64,000 nucleotides of DNA from Comamonadaceae bacterium (GTDB lineage Bacteria; Pseudomonadota; Gammaproteobacteria; Burkholderiales; Burkholderiaceae_C), in assembly GCA_027488255.1 (NCBI GenBank), contig JAIYBZ010000037.1, positions 1 through 64,000 of the forward strand, in the 5' to 3' direction. Under the pieces are notes generated by a model, which saw only the letters and a list, made by a program, of their open reading frames with translations, was not told the origin of the DNA and did no database searches. Shown here in pieces: positions 9,094 to 18,250 of the stretch; within the stretch, counting starts at the first letter, position 1, and each line of letters opens with the position of its first letter. Both the position numbers and the translations under genes were made by a program.

Positions 9094-9729
9094 ATGGATT
9101 TCAAACCGCTCATCACCCTGTTGGCCATCGTCAACCCCTTGGCCATCGTGCCCTTTTTCATTCACTACACCCAAGGCTTCAGCCGGGCGCAACGCCAACG
9201 CACCATCTGGGTCTCGTCCTTCTCCGCGTTTGTGGTGATCGCCGCCAGTGCTTTGCTGGGCCTGCAGATATTGGAGTTTTTCGGCATCTCGCTGGCCAGC
9301 TTTCAAGTCGGAGGGGGCTTGTTGCTGCTGACGGCGGCTTTGTCGATGTTGAATGCACAGCCCGCCGAAGCCCGCGCCAATGCCGATGAAGTGCATGACG
9401 CCGAAGCCAAAGCGGCCATGGGCGCGAGCATTGCCGTGGTGCCATTGACGATTCCGCTGCTCACCGGCCCAGCCACCATGTCCACGGTGGTGATTTATGC
9501 TGAAAAAGCCAAAAATTTCGCTCAGTTGGGCAGCTTGGTCGGCTATGGCGTGGTGATTGCGTTGGCCACCGCCTTGTGCTTTTCTTTGGCCACACCGATC
9601 GCCCGCATTTTGGGCAAAACGGGCATCAATGTGATGACCCGTTTGATGGGCCTGATCTTGGCGGCGCTGGCCGTCGAAGTGATGGCCGACGGGTTGCACA
9701 AACTGTTTCCGATATTGGCGGGACGCTGA
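9094..9729 (+). CDS. MarC family integral membrane protein
   Basis: A 211-residue membrane protein with about six hydrophobic helices. It matches the MarC/UPF0056 family: IVNPLAIVPFFIHYTQGFS at the start, AVVPLTIPLLTGPATMSTV in the middle, and INVMTRLMGLILAALAVEVMADGL at the end. The family was once tied to multiple antibiotic resistance, but that role was withdrawn; function unknown. The ATG at 9094 has no Shine-Dalgarno but has a CACAAT box ending 7 nt upstream, as in hemB and the TauE gene. It lies 19 bp after the MaoC stop. Confidence 0.88.
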   Translation: MDFKPLITLLAIVNPLAIVPFFIHYTQGFSRAQRQRTIWVSSFSAFVVIAASALLGLQILEFFGISLASFQVGGGLLLLTAALSMLNAQPAEARANADEVHDAEAKAAMGASIAVVPLTIPLLTGPATMSTVVIYAEKAKNFAQLGSLVGYGVVIALATALCFSLATPIARILGKTGINVMTRLMGLILAALAVEVMADGLHKLFPILAGR

Positions 9730-9768
9730 AAGCGGCCGCAATACCGCTCGCGAGACTCCGTCAACGAC

Positions 9769-9852
9769 TCAGCCACTGACTTAGCCGCTGTCTTGGCCGC
9801 CGACTTGGCCGCGTTCTTGGCCGCGTTCTTGGCCGCCGAATTAGCCGACAAC
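9769..9852. repeat. 12-bp imperfect tandem repeat, seven copies
   Basis: Seven 12-bp units in register from 9769 to 9852. The core units are TTGGCCGCGTTC (9805-9816 and 9817-9828), flanked by variants such as TTGGCCGCCGAC and TTAGCCGCTGTC. The minus strand would encode an (S/N/T)AAK tetrapeptide repeat resembling histone-H1-like tails, but that frame has no credible gene. It lies between the ends of MarC and the LysR gene. Confidence 0.8.
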
Positions 9853-9884
9853 CCGACCTGCCAAAAGCGGTCCGCTGGTTCGCC

Positions 9885-10829
9885 TCAAAGTGAAATCGAA
9901 AACCCCGGCGCCAAGGCCGCTTTCAAATGGCTCACCAAGGCCGTCACGGCCCGGGGCACATGCGGCGCATAGGGCCTGATGGCGTAAATGGTTTCGGCAA
10001 ACGCCCCGACCGGCTTCCAGTCGGGCAGCACGCGCACCAATTTGCCCTGGCGCATGGCGGCTTGTGCGCTGAAATCGGGCAACAAAGCAATACCGGCGCC
10101 GGTCAAGGCCGCTTCACGCAACGCTTCGCTGTTGTTGGCCGACAAATTGCCCGCAACGGGCACGGTGACACGCTCTTTGTGGTGACGAAGTTGGCGCGGT
10201 TCAAACGTCCATGCCGGGATTTCTTGCGCCCGCGGGTAATGCAAACAATTGTGCGCTTGCAAATCGGTCGGGCTGTGCGGCTGGCCCTGTTTGCGCAAAT
10301 ACGCGCGGCTGGCCACCAACACCGATTCGGTGCTGCACAGGGCCCAAGCCACATGGGTGTCGGGTGGGCGTGCGGTGTGGCGAATGGCCAGGTCAAAGCC
10401 CTCGGTCGCCAATGCACTCAAGCGGTCAGACATGTCCAACTCGATCCTCACCTCGGGGTGGTCTCTCAAAAAATGGGCCAATAAGGGCAGCAGTTGTTGG
10501 CGTGCCAAGGCGACCGGCGCGGTGACGCGCACCAAGCCGCTGGGTTGTTCAGCCAAATCACGCACTTGGGCAAAGCTTTGTTCGATCAGCTCAAACGAGC
10601 TGCGGGTGTCGTCCACCAGCTTTTGTCCCGCCTCGGTCAACCTCAAGCTGCGCGTGGTGCGCTGCACCAAGGTGACTTTGGCTGCGCGTTCCAGTTCTGC
10701 AATGCGCAGGCTCATGGCCGCTTTGCTGACGCCCAATCGCGCTGCTGCTGCCGTGTAACTGCCTTGTTGCGCCAGCACGCTCAACCAGTGCAAATGGGTC
10801 CAGAGGGTGTTGATTTTTTGCTCATTCAT
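9885..10829 (-). CDS. LysR family transcriptional regulator (likely regulator of mmsA)
   Basis: A 314-residue LysR-type regulator. Its N-terminal winged helix-turn-helix (about residues 10-68) contains [20 protein letters not shown], followed by a linker and a substrate-binding co-inducer domain ([19 protein letters not shown], then [17 protein letters not shown]). It belongs to the CrgA/AaeR-like branch by the DLAIR segment. I chose the ATG at 10829 because an upstream in-frame start at 10856 lies inside the palindromic operator. It is divergent from mmsA; the operator at 10836-10857 probably serves both activation of mmsA and autoregulation. Confidence 0.88.
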   Translation of the reverse strand: MNEQKINTLWTHLHWLSVLAQQGSYTAAAARLGVSKAAMSLRIAELERAAKVTLVQRTTRSLRLTEAGQKLVDDTRSSFELIEQSFAQVRDLAEQPSGLVRVTAPVALARQQLLPLLAHFLRDHPEVRIELDMSDRLSALATEGFDLAIRHTARPPDTHVAWALCSTESVLVASRAYLRKQGQPHSPTDLQAHNCLHYPRAQEIPAWTFEPRQLRHHKERVTVPVAGNLSANNSEALREAALTGAGIALLPDFSAQAAMRQGKLVRVLPDWKPVGAFAETIYAIRPYAPHVPRAVTALVSHLKAALAPGFSISL

Positions 10830-10835
10830 GCCCAC

Positions 10836-10857
10836 ATTGTTCACTATATTGAACAAT
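10836..10857. promoter_or_regulatory. palindromic LysR operator between the regulator and mmsA
   Basis: Perfect inverted repeat ATTGTTCA (10836-10843) / TGAACAAT (10850-10857) with a 6-bp centre. It contains the T-N11-A core expected of LysR sites. Its centre is about 64 bp upstream of the predicted mmsA start (near 10911), the standard position of a LysR recognition site. Confidence 0.75.
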
Positions 10858-10875
10858 CAATTCAAGATTACGGTC

Positions 10876-10904
10876 TTGTGAGGGCCGCCCGCGTTACCTA
10901 CACT
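10876..10904 (+). promoter_or_regulatory. putative mmsA promoter
   Basis: TTGTGA (10876-10881) and TACACT (10899-10904) with a 17-bp spacer, each matching four of six consensus positions. Predicted start is about 10911, giving a leader of about 48 nt to the mmsA ATG. Confidence 0.5.
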
Positions 10905-10958
10905 GACTTTTTTTATCGCTTTGTGCGAACCATCGCACCAGCCCATCAGGAACGACAC

Positions 10959-12470
10959 ATGAGCATTTCCAACATCGGCCACTACATCCAAGGCCAAGTG
11001 GCCGCAGGCACCTCGGGCCGCAGCCAAGCCGTGACCAACCCCGCCACTGGTGCCGTCACTGGCAACGTGGCATTGGCCAACCGCCAAGAAGTGGGCCAAG
11101 CTGTGGCCGCGGCACAAGCCGCTTTTCCGGCATGGGCCGACACCCCGCCGCTGCGCCGGGCGCGGGTGATGTTCAAGTTTCTGGAGTTGCTGAACACGCA
11201 CAAAGACACCCTTGCGCACATGATCACGGCCGAGCACGGCAAGGTCTTCACCGACGCACAAGGCGAAGTGTCGCGCGGCATTGACATCGTAGAGTTCGCC
11301 ACCGGCATCCCCCAATTGCTCAAGGGCGACTTCACCGACCAAGTGTCGACAGGCATTGACAACTGGACGCTGCGCCAGCCCCTGGGCGTGGTGGCCGGCA
11401 TCACACCTTTCAATTTTCCAGTGATGGTGCCGATGTGGATGTTCCCCGTGGCGATTGCGGCCGGCAACACCTTCATCTTGAAACCCAGCCCGACCGACCC
11501 AACGCCCTCATTGTTCATCGCCGATTTGCTCAAGCAAGCGGGTTTGCCAGACGGCGTGTTCAACGTGGTGCAAGGCGACAAAGAAGCCGTGGATGCATTG
11601 CTGGAACACCCCGATGTGAAGGCCATCAGCTTTGTGGGCTCGACCCCCATTGCCAATTACATCTATGAAACCGGCGCCCACCACGGCAAGCGCGTGCAGG
11701 CCTTGGGCGGTGCCAAAAACCACTTGGTGGTGATGCCCGACGCCGACATCGATCAGACCGTGGACGCCTTGATTGGTGCCGGTTACGGCTCGGCGGGCGA
11801 ACGCTGCATGGCCATCAGCGTGGCCGTTTTGGTGGGTGATGTGGCCGAGAAAATCATGCCGAAATTGGTGGCGCGCACTCGGTCTTTGCAAGTGCTGGAC
11901 GGTGAGAACTTGGCCGCCGAAATGGGCCCCATCGTGACGGATGCGGCTCGCCAGCGCATCAAAGGCTATATCGATGCAGGCGTCGCCGAAGGCGCTCAAT
12001 TGCTGGTGGATGGCCGCCAATTTGACGGCGCCAAGGCAGGTGCTGGCTGCGACAACGGCTTTTGGTTGGGCGGCACGTTGTTTGACCACGTGACCACCGA
12101 CATGAAGATTTACAAAGAAGAAATTTTTGGCCCGGTGCTGTCGTGTGTGCGCGTGCCTGACTTTGCGACCGCCGTGCAAATCATCAACGACCACGAGTTT
12201 GGCAACGGCGTCAGTTGCTTCACCCGCGACGGCAACGTGGCGCGCGAGTTTGCCCGCCGCATTCAGGTGGGCATGGTGGGCATCAATGTGCCGATTCCGG
12301 TGCCGATGGCCTGGCACGGCTTTGGCGGCTGGAAGCGCAGCTTGTTTGGCGACATGCATGCCTATGGCGAAGAGGGCGTGCGCTTCTATACCAAGCAAAA
12401 ATCGATCATGCAGCGTTGGCCCGAGAGCATCGGCAAAGGCGCAGAGTTTGTGATGCCAACGGCCAAATAA
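10959..12470 (+). CDS. mmsA: CoA-acylating methylmalonate-semialdehyde dehydrogenase
   Basis: Converts (methyl)malonate semialdehyde plus CoA and NAD+ to propionyl-CoA/acetyl-CoA in valine, thymine, myo-inositol or beta-alanine breakdown. The 503 residues show the aldehyde-dehydrogenase fold with the MmsA-specific patterns: [24 protein letters not shown] for the cofactor loop, [16 protein letters not shown], and catalytic Cys283 in [13 protein letters not shown]. The C-terminal [14 protein letters not shown] is characteristic. The start at ATG 10959 follows AGGAA. Transcribed divergently from a LysR gene; a GMC oxidoreductase follows after 115 bp. Confidence 0.93.
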   Translation: MSISNIGHYIQGQVAAGTSGRSQAVTNPATGAVTGNVALANRQEVGQAVAAAQAAFPAWADTPPLRRARVMFKFLELLNTHKDTLAHMITAEHGKVFTDAQGEVSRGIDIVEFATGIPQLLKGDFTDQVSTGIDNWTLRQPLGVVAGITPFNFPVMVPMWMFPVAIAAGNTFILKPSPTDPTPSLFIADLLKQAGLPDGVFNVVQGDKEAVDALLEHPDVKAISFVGSTPIANYIYETGAHHGKRVQALGGAKNHLVVMPDADIDQTVDALIGAGYGSAGERCMAISVAVLVGDVAEKIMPKLVARTRSLQVLDGENLAAEMGPIVTDAARQRIKGYIDAGVAEGAQLLVDGRQFDGAKAGAGCDNGFWLGGTLFDHVTTDMKIYKEEIFGPVLSCVRVPDFATAVQIINDHEFGNGVSCFTRDGNVAREFARRIQVGMVGINVPIPVPMAWHGFGGWKRSLFGDMHAYGEEGVRFYTKQKSIMQRWPESIGKGAEFVMPTAK

Positions 12471-12522
12471 GCAGCTTGGTTCGTCCCATCGGGTCAACAG
12501 GCCAGCCCGACTCACGGATGTC

Positions 12523-12556
12523 GTGCCCGCGGAATTGTTTCAAAATCCGCAGGCAC
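12523..12556. repeat. imperfect inverted repeat between mmsA and the GMC gene
   Basis: Arms of 14 bp (12523-12536 and 12543-12556) pair at 12 positions around a 6-bp loop; the arms start GTGCC and end GGCAC. There is no T-tract after it, so it is not a clear intrinsic terminator. It could be an operator or an mRNA hairpin before the downstream gene. Confidence 0.5.
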
Positions 12557-12585
12557 AATCGATCCCTCTCGAGACCGGGTAATTC

Positions 12586-14310
12586 ATGAACGACAACACC
12601 TTTGACTACATCATCATCGGCGGCGGCACTGCGGGCTGTTTGTTGGCCAACCGCCTGAGTGCCGACGCCAGCAAACGCGTGTTGCTGATCGAGGCCGGCA
12701 AAAAAGACGATTACCACTGGATTCACATTCCAGTGGGCTATCTGTATTGCATTGGCAACCCCCGCACAGACTGGCTGTACCAAACCGAGCCCACGGCGGG
12801 CTTGAACGGGCGCAGTCTGCGCTACCCGCGCGGCAAAGTGCTGGGCGGTTGCTCCAGCATCAACGGCATGATTTACATGCGCGGTCAATCGCGCGATTAC
12901 GACCAATGGGCGCAGATCACAGGCAATGACGAATGGCGCTGGGCGCAAACCTTGCCTTACTTCAAATTGCACGAAGACCACTACAAGGGCGGCAATGAAT
13001 TTCACGGCGCCAAGGGGGTCAAATCTGAATTGCTGGCACCTTCTGATTTGCCCAAGGGCAGCTACTTGCACACCTTGCGGGGCCGCCAGACTGGCGGTGA
13101 ATGGCGCATCGAAAAGCAGCGCCTGCGCTGGGATGTGCTGGACGCGTTTGCACAAGCGGCGCAGCAGGCCGGCATTCCCGCTACCGACGACTTCAATCGC
13201 GGCGACAACGAAGGCGTGGCCTACTTTGAGGTGAACCAAAAAGACGGTTGGCGTTGGAACACGGCGAAAGCTTTTTTGCGTCCCACTTGCTACTCACGGC
13301 CCAACTTTGAGCTGTGGAACAAGGCGCAAGTGAGCCGGCTGATCATCGAGACCGACAGCAAGGGCAGCAAACGCTGCACCGGGGCGCAGGTGTGGACGGG
13401 CCTAGAAATGGTCGACGTCAAGGCCACAGGCGAAGTGATCTTGAGCGCGGGCAGCATTGGCTCAGCGCAAATTTTGCAACTCTCGGGCATTGGCCCTGCG
13501 GCCTTGTTGCAAGACAAAGGCGTTGAGGTGCAACACGACTTGCCGGGCGTGGGGGCCAATTTGCAAGACCATTTGCAAATCCGCTCGGTCTACAAAGTCA
13601 AAGGGGCAAAAACCCTGAACACCTTGGCCAACAGCCTGCTGGGCAAGGCCTTGATTGGCCTCGAGTACGCCTTCAAACGGACAGGCCCCATGAGCATGGC
13701 CCCGAGCCAATTGGGTGCGTTCACCAAGAGCGATCCCAGCCAGCCGCATGCCAATTTGGAGTACCACGTGCAGCCCCTCAGCTTGGACGCATTTGGCGAA
13801 CCCTTGCACAACTTCCCGGCCATCACCGCCAGCGTGTGCAACCTCAACCCCACCAGCCGCGGCACCGTGAACATCACCAGCCCTCGGTTCGAAGACGCCC
13901 CCGCCATTGCCCCCAACTACTTGGCCACCGACGAAGACCGCAAAGTGGCTGCTGACAGCTTGCGCGTGACGCGTCGCATCATGTCGCAACCCGCAATGGC
14001 GCCTTTTGCACCTGAAGAATTCAAGCCCGGCGCGCAATACCAAACCGACGCAGAACTGGCCAAGTTGGCGGGCGACATTGCCAGCACCATCTTCCACCCC
14101 GTGGGCACTACACGCATGGGGCGCGAGGACGATCCGATGGCCGTGGTGAATGGGCGTTTGCAGGTGCGCGGTGTGGCCGGGCTGCGCGTGGTGGATGCCG
14201 GCGTCATGCCCACCATCACCAGTGGCAACACGAACAGCCCCACACTGATGATTGCCGAAAAAGCAGCGCAGTGGATTGCCGAAGACGCCGCGCTGCGGCC
14301 TGTGGCTTGA
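12586..14310 (+). CDS. GMC family FAD-dependent oxidoreductase (choline dehydrogenase-like)
   Basis: A 574-residue glucose-methanol-choline oxidoreductase. FAD-binding GGGTAG (residues 12-17) and LLIEAG come first, then the GMC signature 1 region RGKVLGGCSSINGMIYMRG, and signature 2 as LSAGSIGSAQILQLSGIGP. The catalytic His is in TIFHPVGTTRMG and a C-terminal Asn in TSGNTNSPTLMIAEKAA. It oxidises an alcohol to an aldehyde; the actual substrate is unknown. Next to mmsA it may feed an aldehyde into the same catabolic path, but the gap with an inverted repeat leaves co-transcription open. Confidence 0.88.
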   Translation: MNDNTFDYIIIGGGTAGCLLANRLSADASKRVLLIEAGKKDDYHWIHIPVGYLYCIGNPRTDWLYQTEPTAGLNGRSLRYPRGKVLGGCSSINGMIYMRGQSRDYDQWAQITGNDEWRWAQTLPYFKLHEDHYKGGNEFHGAKGVKSELLAPSDLPKGSYLHTLRGRQTGGEWRIEKQRLRWDVLDAFAQAAQQAGIPATDDFNRGDNEGVAYFEVNQKDGWRWNTAKAFLRPTCYSRPNFELWNKAQVSRLIIETDSKGSKRCTGAQVWTGLEMVDVKATGEVILSAGSIGSAQILQLSGIGPAALLQDKGVEVQHDLPGVGANLQDHLQIRSVYKVKGAKTLNTLANSLLGKALIGLEYAFKRTGPMSMAPSQLGAFTKSDPSQPHANLEYHVQPLSLDAFGEPLHNFPAITASVCNLNPTSRGTVNITSPRFEDAPAIAPNYLATDEDRKVAADSLRVTRRIMSQPAMAPFAPEEFKPGAQYQTDAELAKLAGDIASTIFHPVGTTRMGREDDPMAVVNGRLQVRGVAGLRVVDAGVMPTITSGNTNSPTLMIAEKAAQWIAEDAALRPVA

Positions 14311-14349
14311 TCGCACAGGCGTACAAAATCATTCCTTTCTCAATGGCCT

Positions 14350-14551
14350 CACCCCTTATGGGGCGGGGATTTCACCAAAATGGGGAAATCCCTGAGAAAG
14401 TCGTGCGCTTTGTTCACTTACATTTCACCCACTCGATGCAAAGCAGTATCTGCATCTTGAGGGCCGAGGAGACAACTCAAGTCCAAGAACACGAACCAAC
14501 ATCCCAACGAGGTGTACTTTTCTGAGCGTCGCGCAAGCGGCGCTTTTTTTT
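14350..14551 (+). ncRNA. candidate structured RNA with four hairpins and a terminator
   Basis: After the GMC stop no gene is seen for 279 bp, but perfect inverted repeats follow in series: CCCC/GGGG around TTAT (14352-14363), GGGATTTC/GAAATCCC (14366-14392), GATGCA/TGCATC (14435-14456), CTTGAG/CTCAAG (14456-14481) and an intrinsic terminator (14525-14551). The loop of the fourth hairpin carries GAGGAGA. This may be a small RNA or a long structured 3' UTR of the GMC mRNA. I see no convincing promoter and recognise no known family. Confidence 0.45.
14525..14551 (+). terminator. rho-independent terminator
   Basis: Stem AGCGTCGC (14525-14532) / GCGGCGCT (14537-14544), eight pairs with one G-U, closed by the tetraloop GCAA and followed by an eight-T run (14544-14551). 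It ends the transcript upstream of the TauE gene. Confidence 0.88.
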
Positions 14552-14589
14552 GTCTGTTCGTCACGCTCACGAGTGCCACAATCTTCGCT

Positions 14590-15351
14590 ATGGAATTACT
14601 GATTGTTTCGCTCGCCTCTTTATTGGCGGGCATGGTGGACGCGATTGTGGGCGGGGGCGGCTTGATTTTGCTGCCCGCCTTGTTTGCGACTTTTCCCGGC
14701 GCCGCACCCGCCACCTTGTTTGGCACCAACAAAAGCGCCTCGATTTGGGGCACCGCATTTGCCACCTACCAATACAGCCGCAAAGTGGAAATGCCTTGGC
14801 GCTCATTGCTGCCCGCTGCGGGCGCGGGCTTGCTGGGTTCGTTGGCCGGCGCATGGGTCGTCACCGAAGTCGACCCCGCCTTGTTTAGAAAATTCTTGCC
14901 CGCACTGTTGACTGCGCTGTTGATTTACACCTTGGTCAAAAAAGACCTGGGCCGCAGCCACGCCCCGCGCTTTGCCGGTCGGCAAGAGGCCGCAGTGGCT
15001 GCAGGCATTGGCTTGGTGATTGGTTTTTACGACGGCTTTTTTGGGCCGGGCACGGGCAGCTTTTTGGTGTTTGCCTACGTGCGCTTGCTGGGCTATGACT
15101 TTTTGAACGCCTCGGCCGCCGCCAAGATGATCAATGTCGCCACCAATTTATCGGCCTTGATGCTGTTCACGTTCAAGGGCCATGTCTGGTGGCATTTGGC
15201 GCTGGCCATGGGCGCGGCCAACATCGTGGGCAGTTTGATTGGCACTCGCCTGGCCTTGAAACACGGCGCTGGCTTTGTGCGACATGTCTTCATCGTGGTG
15301 GTGCTGGCGCTGATTTGCAAAACCGCCTACGACACTTGGCTCAAAGCCTGA
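14590..15351 (+). CDS. sulfite exporter TauE/SafE family protein (TSUP)
   Basis: A 253-residue membrane protein with about eight helices. It has the TSUP repeats typical of TauE/SafE: MVDAIVGGGGLILLPAL near the N-terminus and, in the second half, GFYDGFFGPGTGSFLVFAYV. The family moves sulfite, sulfoacetate or other organosulfur anions; the substrate here is unknown. I chose the ATG at 14590 because the membrane protein begins there; upstream in-frame codons lie in the terminator. CACAAT ends 7 nt before the ATG and no Shine-Dalgarno is seen. Convergent with an EamA gene. Confidence 0.88.
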   Translation: MELLIVSLASLLAGMVDAIVGGGGLILLPALFATFPGAAPATLFGTNKSASIWGTAFATYQYSRKVEMPWRSLLPAAGAGLLGSLAGAWVVTEVDPALFRKFLPALLTALLIYTLVKKDLGRSHAPRFAGRQEAAVAAGIGLVIGFYDGFFGPGTGSFLVFAYVRLLGYDFLNASAAAKMINVATNLSALMLFTFKGHVWWHLALAMGAANIVGSLIGTRLALKHGAGFVRHVFIVVVLALICKTAYDTWLKA

Positions 15352-15369
15352 TGAGATTCACAGAGTCCC

Positions 15370-16293
15370 TCAGCGCAGACGCCATTTGATTTGACCGGCG
15401 TATTGGGCCAACGCCACGCCCGCCAAAGTCACCCCCGCCCCAGCGATTTTGATCCAGCTGTAGTGCTCACCCGACAAGGCCCAAGCGAACACGCCCGCCG
15501 CCGGGGGCATGAGATACATCAAGGGGGCGGTTCGGGCCACCCCGCGAACGGTGTTGATCCAGCCCCACGCCAGCCACCCTGCGAAGGCCGACACCATGAT
15601 GGCCCAAAACAGGCCGGCCCAAGCCCAGAAATCGAGCAAGTGCCATTCCGATTGCAAGCCCGCAGGCATGGACAACAACAACACGGGTACGCCACCCAAC
15701 AAGGTGGCATAGCCCATGGTCAAGACCGGGCCATGGCGCTCCATGACGGGCTTCACGGCGACGGTGTAATAAGAGAAGAAACCGGCTGCGATCAGCAAAA
15801 TCAAGTCGCCACCCCCCGCACGCCACTGGCCCCCGAGCAGCTTGTCGGAGAGAAACATCAAGACCCCACACAGGGCCAACAGCACGCCCGCTTTTTGCGG
15901 CCAGCTGATGCGCTCAAAACCCTGCAAACGCAAAATCAGCAGGGTGAAAATGGGTCCACAAGCCAAGATCACGGAACTCGAAAAAGCGGTCGACCAGTGG
16001 ATGCCATAGGTCACCAAGCCCACGTGCATGGAATGGCCAATAAAGCCCAACCACGCCATGTGCCACACATCTTGGCGAGGCAACGGGGGCAACCAACGCC
16101 CCAATCGCCAACGCATCAAAAACAGCGCACAGGCGGGCATGATCAGGTAACGCGCCCACAGAAAACCCCCCGGCGAAATCAGGCCAAAGAGATACTTTTG
16201 CAGGGTGAAATTGGCGCCCCAGATGACCACCAACACAAAGGCCACGATCAAGGCCTGTTGGTCATGTCGATGCAAGGGACTGGGCTGGACCAT
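15370..16293 (-). CDS. DMT superfamily (EamA) transporter
   Basis: A 307-residue, ten-helix drug/metabolite transporter with two EamA repeats. The first opens VVIWGANFTLQKYLFG and the second runs from about residue 155. The C-terminus is basic (GQIKWRLR). Substrate unknown. I chose the start at 16293, just after the alr stop at 16301, because the alternative at 16326 would overlap alr. Probably transcribed with alr. Confidence 0.82.
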   Translation of the reverse strand: MVQPSPLHRHDQQALIVAFVLVVIWGANFTLQKYLFGLISPGGFLWARYLIMPACALFLMRWRLGRWLPPLPRQDVWHMAWLGFIGHSMHVGLVTYGIHWSTAFSSSVILACGPIFTLLILRLQGFERISWPQKAGVLLALCGVLMFLSDKLLGGQWRAGGGDLILLIAAGFFSYYTVAVKPVMERHGPVLTMGYATLLGGVPVLLLSMPAGLQSEWHLLDFWAWAGLFWAIMVSAFAGWLAWGWINTVRGVARTAPLMYLMPPAAGVFAWALSGEHYSWIKIAGAGVTLAGVALAQYAGQIKWRLR

Positions 16294-16300
16294 CCGCGCT

Positions 16301-17398
16301 TCAGTCTTCGACCATGACCGGCACACGTTGCGCCAGCGCGCACATCAGTTCATACCCCACCGTGCCTGCGGCTTGTGCCACCTCATCGATGCTGAGCACG
16401 GTACCTTGCGCCGACTGGCCCCACAAAGTCACCCCGCTGCCCATGCCCGCTTGGGGCAAATCGGTCAAGTCAACCACCAGCATGTCCATGCTGACTCGCC
16501 CCAATGTGCGGCTGCGAGCACCCTCCACCAACACGGGCGTGCCGGTGGGGCAAAGGCGCGGATAACCGTCGGCATAGCCGCAAGCCACGATACCCACGCG
16601 CATGGCCTTGTTGGCGACAAATGCAGAGCCATAACCCACGCTGTCACCGACGGCCAAAGACTGCGTGGCAATGATCTTGGCGTTCAGGCTCATGGCCGGC
16701 CGCAAGCCCCAATGCGCGGCGCTGTGCTCGGGAAAGTCTGGCGCGCTGCCATACACCGCGATGCCCGGACGAACCCAATCGGCCTTCACCGAAGCGGCAT
16801 GTGCATGGCGCAAGGTGGCGGCACTGTTGCAGACGCTGCGCTCGCCGGGCAAATCGCGGGTGGCTTCTTCAAAGCGCGCCATTTGTTGGGCAATGCCTTT
16901 GGGCCCATCGGCATCGCTGAAATGGGTCATCAATGAAATTTCATCGACCTGCGGCAAAGCGTTCAAGCGTGTCCAAGCAGAGCGAAAACGCTGCGGGGAA
17001 AAACCCAAGCGGTTCATGCCCGAATTCATTTTGAGAAAGATCCGGTGCGGCTCTTGCGTCTTGTGCTGCGCCAGCATGTCGATTTGCTCGTCACAGTGCA
17101 CCGTGTGCCACAGGTTCAGACGGGAACACAGCTCCAGATCACGCGGCTCAAAAACGCCCTCCAGCAACAAAATAGGCCCGCGCCAGCCCAAGGCCCTGAC
17201 CCGCTCGGCCTCGTTCAAATCCAGCAGCGCAAAACCATCCGCCCCGCGCAGACCCTCAAACGCCCGTTCTATGCCATGCCCATAAGCATTGGCCTTGACC
17301 ACGGCCCAAACCTGTGCATCGGGTGCGGCCAGGCGAGCGGTTGCCAGGTTGTGGCGCAGCGCAGCGGTATGGATGGTGGCTTGTATCGGGCGGGGCAT
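16301..17398 (-). CDS. alr: alanine racemase
   Basis: PLP enzyme interconverting L- and D-alanine for peptidoglycan. The 365 residues include the PLP lysine in [11 protein letters not shown] (about residue 35), the RMN-type segment [12 protein letters not shown], a mid-protein [26 protein letters not shown], and the catalytic Tyr in [12 protein letters not shown]. Length and motifs match Alr/DadX. No dad genes are next to it, although a DadA-like gene lies at the far end of the window. An EamA transporter follows 7 bp downstream. Confidence 0.93.
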   Translation of the reverse strand: MPRPIQATIHTAALRHNLATARLAAPDAQVWAVVKANAYGHGIERAFEGLRGADGFALLDLNEAERVRALGWRGPILLLEGVFEPRDLELCSRLNLWHTVHCDEQIDMLAQHKTQEPHRIFLKMNSGMNRLGFSPQRFRSAWTRLNALPQVDEISLMTHFSDADGPKGIAQQMARFEEATRDLPGERSVCNSAATLRHAHAASVKADWVRPGIAVYGSAPDFPEHSAAHWGLRPAMSLNAKIIATQSLAVGDSVGYGSAFVANKAMRVGIVACGYADGYPRLCPTGTPVLVEGARSRTLGRVSMDMLVVDLTDLPQAGMGSGVTLWGQSAQGTVLSIDEVAQAAGTVGYELMCALAQRVPVMVED

Positions 17399-17600
17399 GA
17401 GGACAAACGGGTTAAAAAGGGCTCAACAAGTATGCCAGCTTCGGGGCTCAAAAGGGGCTTGAGTCAAGGCCAGCTGCCCCTGCAACTTGGCCAGACTCCC
17501 TGCGGCAAAAGGGGCTTGTAAATGAATTACACTGGCCCGCTGCTTCTTAACCCCGCGCATTTCGCCTGAACCATTCAGGCACTGGCTGAACCTGTAATCC

Positions 17601-18236
17601 ATGGAAGTTTTTCAGTTTTTAATGCCCATCTTTACCGAATACGGCTATTTGGCTGTTTTCGTGATGCTGCTGATCTGTGGTTTCGGAGTTCCCATTCCTG
17701 AAGACGTCACGTTGGTCACCGGCGGTGTGATTGCCGGTCTTGGCCATGCCGATGTGCACACCATGTTTGCCGTGGGCATGGCGGGCGTGATGATTGGCGA
17801 CGGCCTGATGTTCACCTTGGGCCGTTTGTATGGCCAGCGCATTGCGCAGCTGCCGGGCTTTCGCAAAATCCTCACCCCTGAGCGCTTTGCCAGTGCGCAA
17901 GAAGCTTTTCAAAAATACGGCAAATGGGTCATGTTTGTCGCCCGCTTTTTACCCGGCCTGCGCACCCCCGTCTTCTTTTCTGCAGGCATGAGCCACCGAG
18001 TGAGCTTTGCCACTTGGTTTTTTATGGACGGCTTTGCCGCCCTGATCAGTGTGCCCATCTGGGTCTATCTGGGTTACTTTGGCGCGCAAAACTGGGACTG
18101 GATGTTCTCGGTGTTGCGCCAATTCCAGCACGGCATCTTTGCCCTGTTGGGCATCGGCGTCGTCTGGTTGGGCTGGCGCTGGTGGCGCAAGCGCCAAAGC
18201 CGTACCGCAGCCAACACGCCCAACGATCCGTCCTGA
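17601..18236 (+). CDS. DedA family membrane protein
   Basis: A 211-residue VTT/DedA protein. It has the family pattern GFGVPIPEDVTLVTGGVIAG, FTLGRLYG, and the conserved FQKYGKWVMFVARFLPGLRTPVFFSAGMS with its Arg-rich reentrant region. DedA proteins act in membrane lipid homeostasis; undecaprenyl-phosphate and phosphatidylethanolamine flipping are the best supported roles. The ATG at 17601 is preceded by a 200-bp spacer from alr. An EamA gene follows after 14 bp. Confidence 0.88.
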   Translation: MEVFQFLMPIFTEYGYLAVFVMLLICGFGVPIPEDVTLVTGGVIAGLGHADVHTMFAVGMAGVMIGDGLMFTLGRLYGQRIAQLPGFRKILTPERFASAQEAFQKYGKWVMFVARFLPGLRTPVFFSAGMSHRVSFATWFFMDGFAALISVPIWVYLGYFGAQNWDWMFSVLRQFQHGIFALLGIGVVWLGWRWWRKRQSRTAANTPNDPS

Positions 18237-18250
18237 GACCGATTCCCTGA

